Positions 24,507 through 34,171 of a stretch of DNA of 64,000 bases are shown one piece after another. The notes beneath the pieces were generated by a model. That model had not been told where the DNA came from. It worked only from the letters and a program-made list of their open reading frames with translations, and did not search any database. Within the stretch, counting starts at the first letter, position 1, and every line of letters starts with the position of its first letter. The DNA is from Burkholderia cepacia GG4 (lineage in GTDB: Bacteria; Pseudomonadota; Gammaproteobacteria; Burkholderiales; Burkholderiaceae), in contig NC_018513.1 of NCBI RefSeq assembly GCF_000292915.1, positions 558,001 through 622,000 on the forward strand. Reading direction: 5' to 3'. The position numbers were made by a program, and so were the translations under genes.

Positions 24507-25574
24507 TCAGGCGGCTTCGCTGTACTGGCTCGGCCAGCGGCGCGGTTTCACGTCGGCGAGCGCCTTCGCGATTTCGGCGATGTGCTCGGGCGTCGTGCCG
24601 CAGCAACCGCCCGCGAGGTTCACGAGCCCGGCCTGTGCGAACTCCTTCAGGAGGCCCGACGTGACATCCGGCGTCTCGTCGAAGCCGGTGTCGCTCATCG
24701 GGTTCGGCAGGCCCGCGTTCGGGTAGCACGACACGTAGGTGTCGCACAGTTTCGCGAGCTCGGCGATGTACGGGCGCATCAGCGCCGCGCCGAGCGCGCA
24801 GTTCAGGCCGAACGTGAGCGGCTTCGCGTGGCGCAGCGAATTCCAGAACGCTTCGACCGTCTGGCCCGACAGGATGCGGCCCGATGCGTCGGTCACGGTG
24901 CCCGAGATCATGATCGGCAGGCGCTCGCCGGTGTCCTCGAACAGTTCGTCGAGCGCGAACAGCGCGGCCTTCGCGTTCAGCGTGTCGAAGATCGTCTCGA
25001 CGAGGAACAGGTCGACGCCGCCGTCGAGCAGCGCCTTCGCCTGCTGGTAATACGCGTCGCGCAGCTCGTCGAAGGTGACGTTGCGCGCGCCCGGGTCGTT
25101 GACGTCCGGCGAGATGCTCGCCGTCTTCGGCGTCGGCCCGATCGCGCCCGCGACGAAGCGCGGCTTGTCCGGTGTGGCGTAGCGGGCGGCCGATTCGCGC
25201 GCGAGGCGCGCGGATTCGATGTTCATCTCGACGACGAGGTCTTCCATCCCGTAGTCGGCCTGCGCGACCGTCGTCGCACCGAACGTGTTGGTTTCGACGA
25301 TGTCCGCGCCGGCCGCGAAGTACTGGTCGTGGATCTCGCGGATGATCTGCGGCTGCGTGAGCGACAGCAGTTCGTTGTTGCCCTTGATGTCGCGCGGGAA
25401 GTCCTTGAAGCGCTCGCCGCGATACGCGGCCTCGTCGAGCTTGTAGCGCTGGATCATCGTGCCCATCGCGCCGTCGAGGATCAGGATGCGCGATTTCAGC
25501 AGCGCGGGCAGTTCGGCGCCGCGCGTGTAGGGCGCGTCGAGCGGGGCGGAAGCGGCGAGAGGGGTCGCAGACAT
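24507..25574 (-). CDS. metH: methionine synthase homocysteine-binding subunit (split MetH N-terminal domain)
   Basis: A 355-residue homocysteine S-methyltransferase domain, equal to the N-terminal barrel of cobalamin-dependent MetH. It begins with the family's [19 protein letters not shown]. The zinc site is intact: a first cysteine in FGLNCALGA and the Cys pair in [10 protein letters not shown] at 324-325. It must work together with the downstream protein holding the folate, B12 and activation domains. The minus-strand leader carries a good -10-like TACAAT about 35 bases before the ATG. No cobalamin or SAH riboswitch was recognisable there. Confidence 0.95.
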   Translation of the reverse strand: MSATPLAASAPLDAPYTRGAELPALLKSRILILDGAMGTMIQRYKLDEAAYRGERFKDFPRDIKGNNELLSLTQPQIIREIHDQYFAAGADIVETNTFGATTVAQADYGMEDLVVEMNIESARLARESAARYATPDKPRFVAGAIGPTPKTASISPDVNDPGARNVTFDELRDAYYQQAKALLDGGVDLFLVETIFDTLNAKAALFALDELFEDTGERLPIMISGTVTDASGRILSGQTVEAFWNSLRHAKPLTFGLNCALGAALMRPYIAELAKLCDTYVSCYPNAGLPNPMSDTGFDETPDVTSGLLKEFAQAGLVNLAGGCCGTTPEHIAEIAKALADVKPRRWPSQYSEAA

Positions 25575-25762
25575 GGCGGAAGACCGGCGAAGACGGGAAA
25601 ACCGTCATTGTAGCCGGTGCGCCGGGGCGCCGCCCGGCCTTGCGCGGCGTGCGATGCAGCGCGCGGGTTGCATGTGCGGTGGCGGGGGGCGCCCGCTGCG
25701 GGTCCGTCAGCGTTGCCGGCGCAACCGATGCACGCTGCGACGCGCGGCGGTCGTACCAAACG

Positions 25763-25795
25763 AAAACCCCCGCCGGCGAACCGGGCGGGGGCTTT
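25763..25795 (-). terminator. Rho-independent terminator after the DUF3567 gene
   Basis: Arms CCCCCGCC (25767-25774) and GGCGGGGG (25784-25791) form the stem. On the minus strand a TTTTCGTTTGG tail follows, so it should stop transcripts of the DUF3567 gene before metH. Confidence 0.75.
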
Positions 25796-25867
25796 GATCG
25801 GAGTGCTCGCGGTGCCGCTTGAGCGCGGCGGATGACCCGGCCGCGCGACGCGCCGGGCCGCGTGTCG

Positions 25868-26125
25868 TCAGTGCAGGACGACGGGCATCATCATCAGGCT
25901 GTCGAATTGTCCGAGGAATTCGTCGACTTCGTCGAGCGACGGTTCATCTTCGATCAGCTGTTTCACGTGCGCGCGGAATCGCTCGGCAAGTTCGCCGTCG
26001 ATGAAGATCTCGCGCTGCGCGTTCTTGTCGACGATTTCGTATCCGCCGGCATTCATCAGATGGTGACCGGCCTGCGGCGCAAATTCGACGACGCAGTAGT
26101 TGGGGCTGTTGTAGATCATTTGCAT
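25868..26125 (-). CDS. DUF3567 domain-containing protein
   Basis: An 85-residue protein matching DUF3567, a small betaproteobacterial family without assigned function. It starts [15 protein letters not shown] and has a charged middle ([15 protein letters not shown]) and an acidic C-terminal helix ([16 protein letters not shown]). The ATG at 26125 has GAGGAG eight bases upstream. An upstream in-frame ATG at 26212 is less likely. The leader is unusually AT-rich for this genome. Confidence 0.85.
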   Translation of the reverse strand: MQMIYNSPNYCVVEFAPQAGHHLMNAGGYEIVDKNAQREIFIDGELAERFRAHVKQLIEDEPSLDEVDEFLGQFDSLMMMPVVLH

Positions 26126-26370
26126 GGCGGCACTCCTCTTCGCAGTGGCATCTGGCCTTGTTGTCCCGTAGGTGGGGCAGACCTTGCCGGTTTCAAGGGG
26201 CTTGCGCTGCACACCCCGGTCTCCCGTTTGCGTGGGGTGTATCGGGTTAGAAGCCGATGTCTATCAAACGTTTCTCATTGTGATCCGGTGGACCGAAATA
26301 GTTGTTAAAGAGTGTCATCGGCCATTTCGGCGATAGCTTTAATCGGTCGAAATTGCCGGTTCATCGTTCA
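26126..26370. promoter_or_regulatory. AT-richer leader and probable promoter region of the DUF3567 gene
   Basis: These 245 bases have clearly lower GC than the surroundings, especially 26230-26345. A minus-strand TTGATA near 26263 with GATACA about 17 bases on is a weak sigma-70-like pair. Nothing else identifiable is present. Confidence 0.3.
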
Positions 26371-27612
26371 TCACGGCGCAGCAGGCGACGATGCAGGCGG
26401 TTGCACTGCCGGTGGCGGCACGGGTTGTGCCGGCTCCGCAGCCGGTGCGGCGGGCACCGATGCACCGGCGGGTGCATTCGTCGTGCCGCCTTCCGGTGCT
26501 GCATCGGAAGGCGCGCCTGGCGGTGCGAGCCGGCCGTGCCACAGCAGCTCGATCTGCGCGCCGTTCGGTTCCGATTGTACGAGCCGGGCGGGCAGCCAGC
26601 CAAGCGATGGCGCGAGCCACATGTCGATGCGGCGCGTGTCGCCGTCGCGGCGCGGCAGGCGCATGAAGTGCCGGGCCCTGACGCTGCCGGCTTGCGTCTG
26701 CACGTCCTCGTCGCCGATCACCGTGATCGGCCACGTCTCGCCGCTGTTGTTGTCGATCACGAAGAACTGCTGCGTGACACCCGGCTTGTAGGCGGACGGG
26801 TTGCCGCGCAAGAGCCCCGACAGCTGCATCAGCATGCTGAACCGATCCTGCACGCCGTCGGGCAGCGGTGCGTTGTTCGGCGTGCGCGTGAAGACGACCT
26901 GGCGGATCTCGCGGTTGAAGATCGCGATGTCCTCGGGCCGCTTGCCGCGCTTCTCGACGTAACGGTCGGGTGCGACGCCGAATGCATCGACGCGGCCTTC
27001 GCTGCGATAGGTGAACGGACCGACGAACGGCACCGGCATCGATACCGACAGATCGTACGTGCGTCCGTCGGTGCGCCAGTGAATCGTGCCGATCATGTTC
27101 TGCATGCCGTTGTAGAACGTGTCGTATTGCAGGTCGCCGGACGGCGGCGCGGCGAATTTCACGCCGCTCGTCGCGGGACCGGGCGCCGCGGCGCTGCTGG
27201 CGCCGCCGGCCGATGCGGGTTGCGTGCCCGCTGCGGCCGCCGTGCCGCTCGTGGCGGAGGTGGCGGCCGGCGGCTCGCCCTGCTCGGCCGTCTGCGTCGA
27301 CGTGAGGACCGGCTCGTGCGGCGGCGCGGGCTTCGCTGCGGCCTTCGGTGCGACGGGGGCCGGCTTTGCCGGTGCAGGCTCGGCCGGCTGTTCTGCCGGT
27401 TTCGGCGCGGGCTGGCGCGCAATCGGCTGCGGCTTCAGCAGCTCGATCTGTACCGGCACCTCGGCGGGCGCGGGTGGCGTGAACGCTGCGCGGTTGTGCG
27501 TCAGCCACAACGCCGCGAGCGCGTGCAGCACCAGCACGACGACGAGCGCCACGCCCGCCCGCAGCCAATGGCGGGGCAGGGCGTGGCGAGGACGGGGGAC
27601 GGCTGGCGGCAT
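26371..27612 (-). CDS. DUF3108 domain-containing protein, membrane-anchored
   Basis: A 413-residue protein with one N-terminal membrane segment (about residues 17-37, RAGVALVVVLVLHALAALWL). A Pro/Ala/Lys-rich stalk (about 50-145) follows, reminiscent of TonB. A DUF3108 domain comes next (about 150-365), with LQYDTFYNGMQNMIGTIHW and DIAIFNREIRQVVF. The tail is again Pro/Ala-rich. It should face the periplasm, where the stalk would span part of the cell envelope. The function of DUF3108 is not known. It starts at 27612; no partner TonB system is adjacent. Confidence 0.8.
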   Translation of the reverse strand: MPPAVPRPRHALPRHWLRAGVALVVVLVLHALAALWLTHNRAAFTPPAPAEVPVQIELLKPQPIARQPAPKPAEQPAEPAPAKPAPVAPKAAAKPAPPHEPVLTSTQTAEQGEPPAATSATSGTAAAAGTQPASAGGASSAAAPGPATSGVKFAAPPSGDLQYDTFYNGMQNMIGTIHWRTDGRTYDLSVSMPVPFVGPFTYRSEGRVDAFGVAPDRYVEKRGKRPEDIAIFNREIRQVVFTRTPNNAPLPDGVQDRFSMLMQLSGLLRGNPSAYKPGVTQQFFVIDNNSGETWPITVIGDEDVQTQAGSVRARHFMRLPRRDGDTRRIDMWLAPSLGWLPARLVQSEPNGAQIELLWHGRLAPPGAPSDAAPEGGTTNAPAGASVPAAPAAEPAQPVPPPAVQPPASSPAAP

Positions 27613-27736
27613 CGGCGAAACGGAACAGGGTTGGGGCGGGTGTGGCGCGCCGTGCGCAACGCGCGTCACAGCAATCGGACCGCCGGATGCGCCGCGCGTT
27701 CGCGGTGGATCGCGCGTGTGTCGCGCGCCTCGCGTG

Positions 27737-28618
27737 TCAGGCGTCGCGCGCGTCCGGACTATAGCCGAGTTCGTAAGACAGTTTCTGCGCGCACGCGCGC
27801 AGCGCGGTGTCGATCTCGCCGCCCCACGCGATGTCGAACATGCCTTCCTGACCGAGCGCGACGATCGCGAGCGCGAGTTCGCCGACCGCATCGAACACCG
27901 GCATGCAGAACGCGTGGATCGTCGGCAGCAGCATCCCCTCGACGCGCGCGGCCTGGTGCGCGCGCACGTCGGCGAGCACCGCGTCGAGCTCGTCGAGCGT
28001 GCGCGGGCCGCCGTGATGCGGCGAGCGGCGCGTATCGGCGAGCTCGCGCTCGAGCATCGCGGCGGTCTTGCTGCGCGGCAGATACGCGGCGAACAGCAGG
28101 CCCGTCGCGGAGCCGAGCAGCGGCATCACGTCGCCGAGCTTCAGCGACGCCTTCGCGGGATGGCTCGATTCCATCCAGTGCACGATCGTCGGCCCCTGGT
28201 TGCCCCATACCGCGATGCCGACCGTCTGGTCGACGCGGTCGCGCAACTCGGTCAGCGCGATCCGCGCGAGCTTCACGCCGTCGACACGCGCCAGCCGGGC
28301 GAGCCCCATCTGCAGCGCGAAGCCGCCGAGCTCGTAGCGGCCCGATACGGGATCCTGCGCCACGACGCCGAGCCGCGAGAAGCTGACCAGATAGCGGTGC
28401 GCCTTCGCGGGACTCATGCCCGCGCGCTGGGCGAGGTCGCGCAGCATCATCGCGCGCGGCTCGCTCGTCAGCACGTCGAGCAGGCGGAAGCCGACCTCGA
28501 TCGACTGGATGCCGGAGCGGACCTTCTCGCCGCCTTCGCCGTGCTCGCCGGAGCCGGTGTCGTCGGTGTCGGAATCAGCGAGATCGTCATCGGGAAGCGG
28601 GCTGGCAGGCATGGGCAA
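27737..28618 (-). CDS. IclR family transcriptional regulator
   Basis: A 293-residue regulator with an acidic N-terminal extension of about 33 residues. A winged helix domain follows (SIEVGFRLLDVLTSEPRAMMLRDLAQRAGMSPAKAHRYL), then the IclR effector-binding domain (GIAVWGNQGPTIVHW, LLFAAYLP, FCMPVFDAVGELALAIVAL). It is divergent from the fumarylacetoacetase-like gene with 122 bases between starts, so it probably controls that gene and the enoyl-CoA hydratase homologue. Ligand unknown; aromatic-acid pathway intermediates are typical for the family. Confidence 0.9.
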   Translation of the reverse strand: MPMPASPLPDDDLADSDTDDTGSGEHGEGGEKVRSGIQSIEVGFRLLDVLTSEPRAMMLRDLAQRAGMSPAKAHRYLVSFSRLGVVAQDPVSGRYELGGFALQMGLARLARVDGVKLARIALTELRDRVDQTVGIAVWGNQGPTIVHWMESSHPAKASLKLGDVMPLLGSATGLLFAAYLPRSKTAAMLERELADTRRSPHHGGPRTLDELDAVLADVRAHQAARVEGMLLPTIHAFCMPVFDAVGELALAIVALGQEGMFDIAWGGEIDTALRACAQKLSYELGYSPDARDA

Positions 28619-28696
28619 CGGGTGCGCGAAAATGCGGCAAGGATCGGGACGAACGCGGCGTGCACGATCGTGGCGCGCCGCACGGATTCACCATCG

Positions 28697-28702
28697 TAAA
28701 AT
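28697..28702 (+). promoter_or_regulatory. candidate -10 element for the fumarylacetoacetase-like gene
   Basis: TAAAAT sits about 40 bases upstream of the ATG at 28741, in the divergent spacer shared with the IclR gene. No good -35 hexamer is at 17 bases, consistent with an activated promoter but also with chance. Confidence 0.35.
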
Positions 28703-28740
28703 AGATTCCCTCCATCGTCACTACAACGGCAGATACCCCC

Positions 28741-29733
28741 ATGAAACTTGCATCGCTGAAGGACGGCACGCGCGACGGCCAGCTGATCGTCGTGTCGCGC
28801 GACCTGCACACCGCGGCGATCGCCGATGCGATCGCGCCGACGCTGCAGCGCGTCCTCGACGACTGGGCGTTCTACGCGCCGCAACTGCGCGACCTGTACG
28901 ACGCGCTGAACCACGGTCGCGCGCGCAACGCGTTCGCGTTCGATGCGGCGAACTGCATGGCGCCGCTGCCGCGCGCGTTCCAGTGGGCCGACGGCTCCGC
29001 GTACGTGAACCACGTCGAGCTCGTGCGCCGCGCGCGCGGCGCCGAGATGCCGCCCGAGTTCTGGACCGATCCGCTGATGTACCAGGGCGGCAGCGACGAT
29101 TTCCTCGGCGCGCGCGACGACATCGTGTGCCCGTCCGAGGAATGGGGCATCGACTTCGAGGCGGAAGTTGCGGTGCTCACCGGCGACGTGCCGATGAGCA
29201 CGACGCCCGACGACGCACTGAAGGCCGTGCGGCTCGTCACGCTGGTGAACGACGTGTCGCTGCGCAACCTGATTCCGGCTGAGCTCGCGAAGGGCTTCGG
29301 CTTCTTCCAGAGCAAGCCGGCAACCGCGTTTGCACCGGTCGCGGTGACGCCCGACGAGCTTGGCGAGGAATGGCGCGAAGGCCGCGTGCACCGGCCGATG
29401 ATCGTCCACTGGAACGGCAAGAAGGTCGGCCAGCCCGACGCAGGCACCGACATGGTGTTCCACTTCGGCCAGCTGGTCGCCCACGCGGCGAAGACGCGCA
29501 ACCTGCGGGCCGGCTCGATCGTCGGCTCGGGCACGGTGTCGAACAAGGACGCGAAGCGCGGCTACTGCTGCATCGCCGAGAAGCGCTGCCTCGAGACGAT
29601 CGAGCACGGCGCGCCGCAGACCGAATTCATGCGTTACGGCGACACCGTGCGCATCGAGATGTTCGATGCGGCCGGCAAGTCGATCTTCGGCGCGATCGAG
29701 CAGTCGGTCGCACCGCCCGACGGCGCGGCCTGA
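28741..29733 (+). CDS. fumarylacetoacetate hydrolase family protein
   Basis: The 330-residue protein belongs to the FAH family. Its C-terminal metal-binding core is recognisable: [17 protein letters not shown], with E134, E140 and E142 as likely metal ligands, [12 protein letters not shown], and the later GTVSNKD. FAH-family enzymes cleave or decarboxylate beta-diketo or oxo acids in aromatic degradation. The N-terminal region ([20 protein letters not shown]) resembles the longer bacterial members annotated as fumarylacetoacetase-like. The exact substrate is not determinable. It is the probable IclR target; an inverted repeat follows the stop. Confidence 0.88.
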   Translation: MKLASLKDGTRDGQLIVVSRDLHTAAIADAIAPTLQRVLDDWAFYAPQLRDLYDALNHGRARNAFAFDAANCMAPLPRAFQWADGSAYVNHVELVRRARGAEMPPEFWTDPLMYQGGSDDFLGARDDIVCPSEEWGIDFEAEVAVLTGDVPMSTTPDDALKAVRLVTLVNDVSLRNLIPAELAKGFGFFQSKPATAFAPVAVTPDELGEEWREGRVHRPMIVHWNGKKVGQPDAGTDMVFHFGQLVAHAAKTRNLRAGSIVGSGTVSNKDAKRGYCCIAEKRCLETIEHGAPQTEFMRYGDTVRIEMFDAAGKSIFGAIEQSVAPPDGAA

Positions 29734-29740
29734 CGCCGGC

Positions 29741-29776
29741 GCGAAACCCGGCTCCGGCCCGCGCGCCGGGTTTCGC
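29741..29776. terminator. hairpin after the fumarylacetoacetase-like gene
   Basis: Arms GCGAAACCCGG (29741-29751) and CCGGGTTTCGC (29766-29776) form an 11-bp stem. Only a weak T-rich tail follows, so it may be a partial terminator or mRNA-stabilising hairpin between this gene and the enoyl-CoA hydratase gene. Confidence 0.45.
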
Positions 29777-29842
29777 CTGATGTTTGCCCGCGCGGGCTTG
29801 GCTACACTCGATTCAAGCGTCTCAAGGCGCCGGGAGCTCCGC

Positions 29843-30670
29843 ATGGCCGATCTTTCCGCATACGGCGGGTACGAAGCACTGAAGGTGACACGCCGCGATC
29901 ATGGCGTGCTCGACATCGTGATGAGCGGCGAGGGCGCGAACCGCAGCGGCCTCGCGACCGCGAACGAACGCATGCATCGCGAGCTCGCCGACATCTGGCG
30001 TGACGTCGACCGCGATCCCGATACGCGCGTCGCGGTGATCCGCGGCGAGGGCAAGGGCTTTTCGGCGGGCGGCGATCTCGCGCTCGTCGAGGCGATGGCC
30101 AACGACTTCGACGTGCGCGCTCGCGTGTGGCGCGAGGCGCGCGACCTCGTCTACAACGTGATCAACTGCAGCAAGCCGATCGTGTCGGCGATGCACGGCC
30201 CGGCGGTCGGTGCGGGGCTCGTCGCCGGGCTGCTCGCCGACATCTCGATCGCCGCGAAGGATGCGCGCATCATCGACGGCCATACGCGGCTCGGCGTCGC
30301 GGCCGGCGATCATGCGGCGATCGTGTGGCCGCTGTTGTGCGGGATGGCGAAGGCGAAGTACTACCTGCTGCTGTGCGAGCCGGTGAGCGGCGAGGAGGCC
30401 GAGCGGATCGGACTCGTGTCGCTCGCGGTCGAGCCGGCCGACCTGCTGCCGAAGGCGTACGAGGTGGCCGAGCGGCTCGCGCACGGCTCGCAGTCGGCGA
30501 TCCGCTGGACCAAGTACGCGCTGAACAACTGGCTGCGCTCGGCCGGGCCGACCTTCGATACGTCGCTCGCGCTCGAATTCATGGGCTTCTCGGGGCCCGA
30601 CGTGCAGGAAGGCATCCGTTCGCTGCGCGAGCGGCGCCCGCCCGACTTCCCCGGCGACGCACCGTTCTGA
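29843..30670 (+). CDS. enoyl-CoA hydratase/isomerase family protein
   Basis: A 275-residue crotonase-fold protein. The oxyanion-hole segments are [14 protein letters not shown] and [20 protein letters not shown]. The second-shell region [22 protein letters not shown] carries an Asp-His pair where hydratases have their catalytic acids, so substrate and reaction are uncertain. An upstream in-frame ATG at 29666 lies inside the preceding gene; the ATG at 29843 has GGGAG nearby. It may be cotranscribed with the fumarylacetoacetase-like gene. Confidence 0.85.
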   Translation: MADLSAYGGYEALKVTRRDHGVLDIVMSGEGANRSGLATANERMHRELADIWRDVDRDPDTRVAVIRGEGKGFSAGGDLALVEAMANDFDVRARVWREARDLVYNVINCSKPIVSAMHGPAVGAGLVAGLLADISIAAKDARIIDGHTRLGVAAGDHAAIVWPLLCGMAKAKYYLLLCEPVSGEEAERIGLVSLAVEPADLLPKAYEVAERLAHGSQSAIRWTKYALNNWLRSAGPTFDTSLALEFMGFSGPDVQEGIRSLRERRPPDFPGDAPF

Positions 30671-30749
30671 CGCGCGCTATGATCGAACCCAAGGCGGCCG
30701 CCCGACCCGTGCCGGCCGCTTCGCCCACCCAGTCAACCAGGATGCCCGT

Positions 30750-31238
30750 ATGACCACCGATGCCTCCGGCTCCAATCCATTCGCCGGCTTTGCCGGTTTC
30801 AAGCCTGCCGACATGCTCGACCGCATGTGGGACATGATGCGGATGTCGCCGTTCGGCGGGATGGCGCCGTTTCCTGGCGCCGCATCGGGGCTGCCGCCGT
30901 CGCTGTCGAGCATGTCCGACATGATGGCGCCGCTCACGAGCGTCGAGGAGCTCGACAAGCGGATCACCGATCTGCGCGCGGTCGAGCAGTGGCTCAAGCT
31001 CAACCTCGGGATGCTGCAGTCCGCGATCCAGGCGCTCGAAGTGCAGCGCGCGACGCTCGCGACGCTGCGTGCATTCGGCGCGTTCGCGCAAAGCTCGATG
31101 TCGGCGGCCGAGGAAGCGGCGGTCGCGGCCGCACAGGCCGCGTCCGCGTCGCGCGCCGATGCCCGGCACGCGCCGGACGCCGAGGCTGCTGCCTCGGACT
31201 GGCTGATGGCAGGACTCTGGAATGACGCTCTCAAATGA
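30750..31238 (+). CDS. PhaM-like polyhydroxyalkanoate granule regulatory protein
   Basis: A 162-residue protein with a hydrophobic, Met-rich N-terminus (PADMLDRMWDMMRMSPFGG). The central helical block TSVEELDKRITDLRAVEQWLKLN is the conserved part of the PhaM family described in Ralstonia, which links PHA synthase, granules and the nucleoid. An Ala-rich C-terminal tail follows. No other PHA genes are in the window. The name rests on recognition of this block, not on a search. Confidence 0.6.
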   Translation: MTTDASGSNPFAGFAGFKPADMLDRMWDMMRMSPFGGMAPFPGAASGLPPSLSSMSDMMAPLTSVEELDKRITDLRAVEQWLKLNLGMLQSAIQALEVQRATLATLRAFGAFAQSSMSAAEEAAVAAAQAASASRADARHAPDAEAAASDWLMAGLWNDALK

Positions 31239-31331
31239 CTGACGAGATTCTGGCTCTGCTGGCCCTGGGCTGATTCACCGACCATCTTGCATAATAAAAG
31301 CAAAGACTATTCTCGATATTATTCGCCGCTG

Positions 31332-31406
31332 ATGCAAACCATCATGAAAGGTGCGGAATTTATGCCCGAATCCCTCGCAGAGCGTCGAGAACTCGCAGGA
31401 CGATAA
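31332..31406 (+). CDS. possible 24-residue leader peptide ahead of the patatin gene
   Basis: An ATG frame of 24 codons (MQTIMKGAEFMPES onward) ends with TAA 12 bases before the patatin ATG. It sits in DNA that is much less GC-rich than the rest. No ribosome binding site is obvious. It may be chance. Confidence 0.15.
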   Translation: MQTIMKGAEFMPESLAERRELAGR

Positions 31407-31418
31407 TGCGGAAGTATC

Positions 31419-32645
31419 ATGCGGCTCGCGCTCGTTCTGATGGGCGGCGGCGCACGCGCCGCCTACCAGGTCGGCGTGCTGAAGGCGCTGGCCGAGATCG
31501 CGCGCGAGGCCGACCCCAACCGGCATACGGTGCCGTTCACGGTCGTGTGCGGCTCGTCGGCCGGCGCGATCAATGCGACGTCGATCGCGAGCCACGCGGA
31601 CGACTTTTCTCACGGCGTGCGGCGGCTGCTCGAATTCTGGGAACCGCTGCGCGCCGACTACGTGTATCGCACCGACTGGCTCGGCATCGCGGCGGCGGGC
31701 GCACGCTGGCTCGCGGCGATGACGTTCGGCTGGGCCGCGCGCCGTTCGCCGCGCGGGCTGCTCGACAACGCGCCGCTCGCACACTTGCTGCAGCGCGAGC
31801 TGAGCTTTCACCGGATCGAGCAGATGCTCGAGGCGCGCCTGCTTCATGCGCTCTCGATCACTGCGCTCAGCTATTCGAGCGGCCGGCACCTGACTTTCTA
31901 CCAGGCCGCCGAGCCGATCCAGGCGTGGCGGCGCGCGCAGCGCACCGCGCGGCTCGTCGACCTGTCTGCGTCGCACCTGCTCGCGTCGTCGGCCATTCCG
32001 TTCGTGTTCCCGGCCGTGCCGCTCGTGCTCGACGGGCAGATCGAGTACTTCGGCGACGGGTCGATCCGGCAGGTCGCGCCGCTGTCGCCGGCGATTCACT
32101 TCGGCGCGGACCGGATCGTCGTGATCGGCGCGGCCGATGCGCGGCCCGAGATTCCCGCCGCGAACGGCTCGGGGCGGGTGCGGGGCTACCCAACGCTCGC
32201 GCAGATCGGCCAGCAGGTGCTGGCGAGCGTGTTTCTCGACTCGATCGGCTCGGACATCGAGCGGATCGAGCACATCAACCGGATGATCGAGCACCTGCCA
32301 CACCAGATCGAAGTGGACAGCGGCTGGCGGCACGTGGATGTGATCGCGATCGCGCCGTCCGAGCGCATCGAGCTGATCGCCGCGAAACACCTGAAGCAGC
32401 TGCCGGCGACGATGCGCGGGCTGCTCGGCGCGATCGGCGGCAGCCAGCCGGCCGGCGCGTCGTTCGCGAGCTACCTGCTGTTCGAGCAGGCGTTCACGTG
32501 CGAGCTGATCGAGCTCGGCTACCGCGACGGGCGCGCGCAGCGCGACACCCTGGCGGACTGGATCGCGCAGGCAGACGGCGGCAGCGCGCTGACGGCCGGC
32601 ACGCCGCCGGACGGCGGCCATGCGGCGGGTGAAATACGGGTCTGA
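31419..32645 (+). CDS. patatin-like phospholipase
   Basis: A 408-residue protein with all patatin catalytic elements: the oxyanion loop MGGGARAAYQVG at residues 8-19, the nucleophile elbow GSSAG with Ser47, and the catalytic aspartate D213 in FGDGSIRQ. Members hydrolyse acyl chains from lipids. There is no signal peptide or predicted membrane helix. The C-terminal region after residue 230 is helical and family-specific. It is preceded by a lower-GC spacer of about 180 bases and probably has its own promoter. Confidence 0.9.
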   Translation: MRLALVLMGGGARAAYQVGVLKALAEIAREADPNRHTVPFTVVCGSSAGAINATSIASHADDFSHGVRRLLEFWEPLRADYVYRTDWLGIAAAGARWLAAMTFGWAARRSPRGLLDNAPLAHLLQRELSFHRIEQMLEARLLHALSITALSYSSGRHLTFYQAAEPIQAWRRAQRTARLVDLSASHLLASSAIPFVFPAVPLVLDGQIEYFGDGSIRQVAPLSPAIHFGADRIVVIGAADARPEIPAANGSGRVRGYPTLAQIGQQVLASVFLDSIGSDIERIEHINRMIEHLPHQIEVDSGWRHVDVIAIAPSERIELIAAKHLKQLPATMRGLLGAIGGSQPAGASFASYLLFEQAFTCELIELGYRDGRAQRDTLADWIAQADGGSALTAGTPPDGGHAAGEIRV

Positions 32646-33129
32646 AGCGATCGGGGCGCGCCCGGGACGTACGCGGATGATGCGCCGGTTGTGTTTTCGC
32701 GACGGCCGCCCGCGACCGATCGTCGCACCGCGGTTGGCGGCCGGCGACCGGGCTCGCGTCTCGGAACCGTCATGCACGCGTGCTATCATGGCCGCCGCCG
32801 TATACACCATATCGAGCAGTCCGCCGGGCCGGCGGCCGCACGGGAACCCGTCGGGGGCCGTGTGGCGCCGGGGCGGGCTCGCCAACGAGCCGGCCTGCGC
32901 CGGCCCCCACATCAGGCACGCGCGGTCGGTTCCGTTCGAGCGGAGCGGGGCCGCGGCGTGCTTCAAGGCGGCGGCGCGGCCGCCCGGCTGCCGGACGCGG
33001 AATCTGCGTCCGGGGGCCGGATTCACGCGTAAAATTACAGTCTTGGCTGCAAAAAGCGCGCTCGCGCGCCTACGCGGCAACAGTCACGTTTAGAGAAGTC
33101 GCATTGCGCAGAACAGGGGTGGGACCATC
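32646..33129. other. gene-free interval with promoter-like hexamer and clustered hairpins
   Basis: This 484-base stretch has no convincing coding frame. A TATCAT hexamer lies at 32784-32789. Downstream are four hairpins: ACGGG/CCCGT at 32840-32851, GGCTCG/CGAGCC at 32876-32891, GCCGGC/GCCGGC at 32889-32904 (mutually exclusive with the previous one), and CCGGACGC/GCGTCCGG at 32991-33013. A second hexamer, TAAAAT at 33030-33035, could be the -10 of the ferritin-like gene. It could encode a structured RNA or a long leader; see findings. Confidence 0.4.
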
Positions 33130-34008
33130 ATGAACACGATGCTTTATCCGGAACTTTACAGGTCGCTCGAAGCCGTCCGCTGGGACATGGAGAAGGACAT
33201 TCCGTGGGACAAGTTCGACGCTTCGCTGCTCACCGACGAGCAGGCGAAGACGATCAAGATGAACGCGATCACCGAATGGTCGGCGCTGCCCGCGACGGAA
33301 ATGTTCCTGCGGGACAACCAGCACGACAGCGACTTTTCCGCGTTCATGAGCGTGTGGTTCTTCGAAGAGCAGAAGCATTCGCTCGTGCTGATGGAATACC
33401 TGCGCCGCTTCCGGCCGGAAATGGTGCCCACCGAGGAAGAGCTGCACGCGGTGCGCTTCCAGTTCGATCCGGCGCCGCCGCTCGAAACGCTGATGCTGCA
33501 CTTCTGCGGCGAGATCCGCCTGAACCACTGGTATCGCTGCGCGGCCGACTGGCACACCGAGCCGGTCATCAAGCAGATCTACGAAACGATCTCGCGCGAT
33601 GAAGCGCGCCACGGCGGGGCGTACCTGCGCTACATGAAGAAGGCGCTGAACAACTGCGGCGACGTCGCGCGCGCGGCGTTCGCGAAGATCGGCGTGCTGA
33701 TGGCGTCGGCGCGCCGCACCGAGAAGCCGCTGCACCCGACCAACCTGCACGTGAACCAGGCGCTGTTCCCGCGCGACACCGTGCAGTCGCGCCTGCCCGA
33801 TCCGGAATGGCTCGAGCGCTGGCTCGACGAGCAGATCCGCTTCGACGGCGAATGGGAAAAGAAGGTCGTCGAACGGATCCTGCACAACCTGTCGATCCTG
33901 TTCGAGCGCACCTTCGCGACGGCGCAGGAGCTGAACCGCTATCGCAAGGAAGTCACCGGCCGCCTGCAGTCCGAAAGCGGCCCGTCGTCGGCCGCACAAC
34001 CGGCCTGA
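33130..34008 (+). CDS. ferritin-like di-iron protein
   Basis: A 292-residue helical protein with paired carboxylate-histidine motifs of a di-iron site: FFEEQKHS (E79/E80, H83) and SRDEARHGG (E158, H161), plus earlier and middle glutamates (ATEMFL, FCGEIRLNHW). The spacing resembles acyl-ACP desaturases and related ferritin-like oxidases more than iron-storage ferritin. The substrate is unknown. The ATG follows GGGGTGGGA. A strong terminator lies 70 bases after the stop. Confidence 0.8.
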   Translation: MNTMLYPELYRSLEAVRWDMEKDIPWDKFDASLLTDEQAKTIKMNAITEWSALPATEMFLRDNQHDSDFSAFMSVWFFEEQKHSLVLMEYLRRFRPEMVPTEEELHAVRFQFDPAPPLETLMLHFCGEIRLNHWYRCAADWHTEPVIKQIYETISRDEARHGGAYLRYMKKALNNCGDVARAAFAKIGVLMASARRTEKPLHPTNLHVNQALFPRDTVQSRLPDPEWLERWLDEQIRFDGEWEKKVVERILHNLSILFERTFATAQELNRYRKEVTGRLQSESGPSSAAQPA

Positions 34009-34077
34009 GGCCGCGCGGCGTCGCAGCCGGCGTGAGGTTCCGCCGGTCGCGAGCGCTGCAGCAGGCCCGATGCATGA

Positions 34078-34106
34078 AGCCCGCCCGGCCGTCCGGCGGG
34101 CTTTTT
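34078..34106 (+). terminator. Rho-independent terminator after the ferritin-like gene
   Basis: Arms AGCCCGCC (34078-34085) and GGCGGGCT (34095-34102), followed by five T residues. Confidence 0.88.
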
Positions 34107-34171
34107 AACTGGCGCCGCCGTGTTCCGTCACGACCCGCACGGCGCGCCGCTCACTCGATTCGACATCCATC

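Noticed and set aside
25575..25760. Cobalamin or SAH riboswitch upstream of metH
   Set aside because: I looked for the characteristic conserved boxes on the minus strand and did not find them. The leader from the TACAAT hexamer to the ATG is too short.
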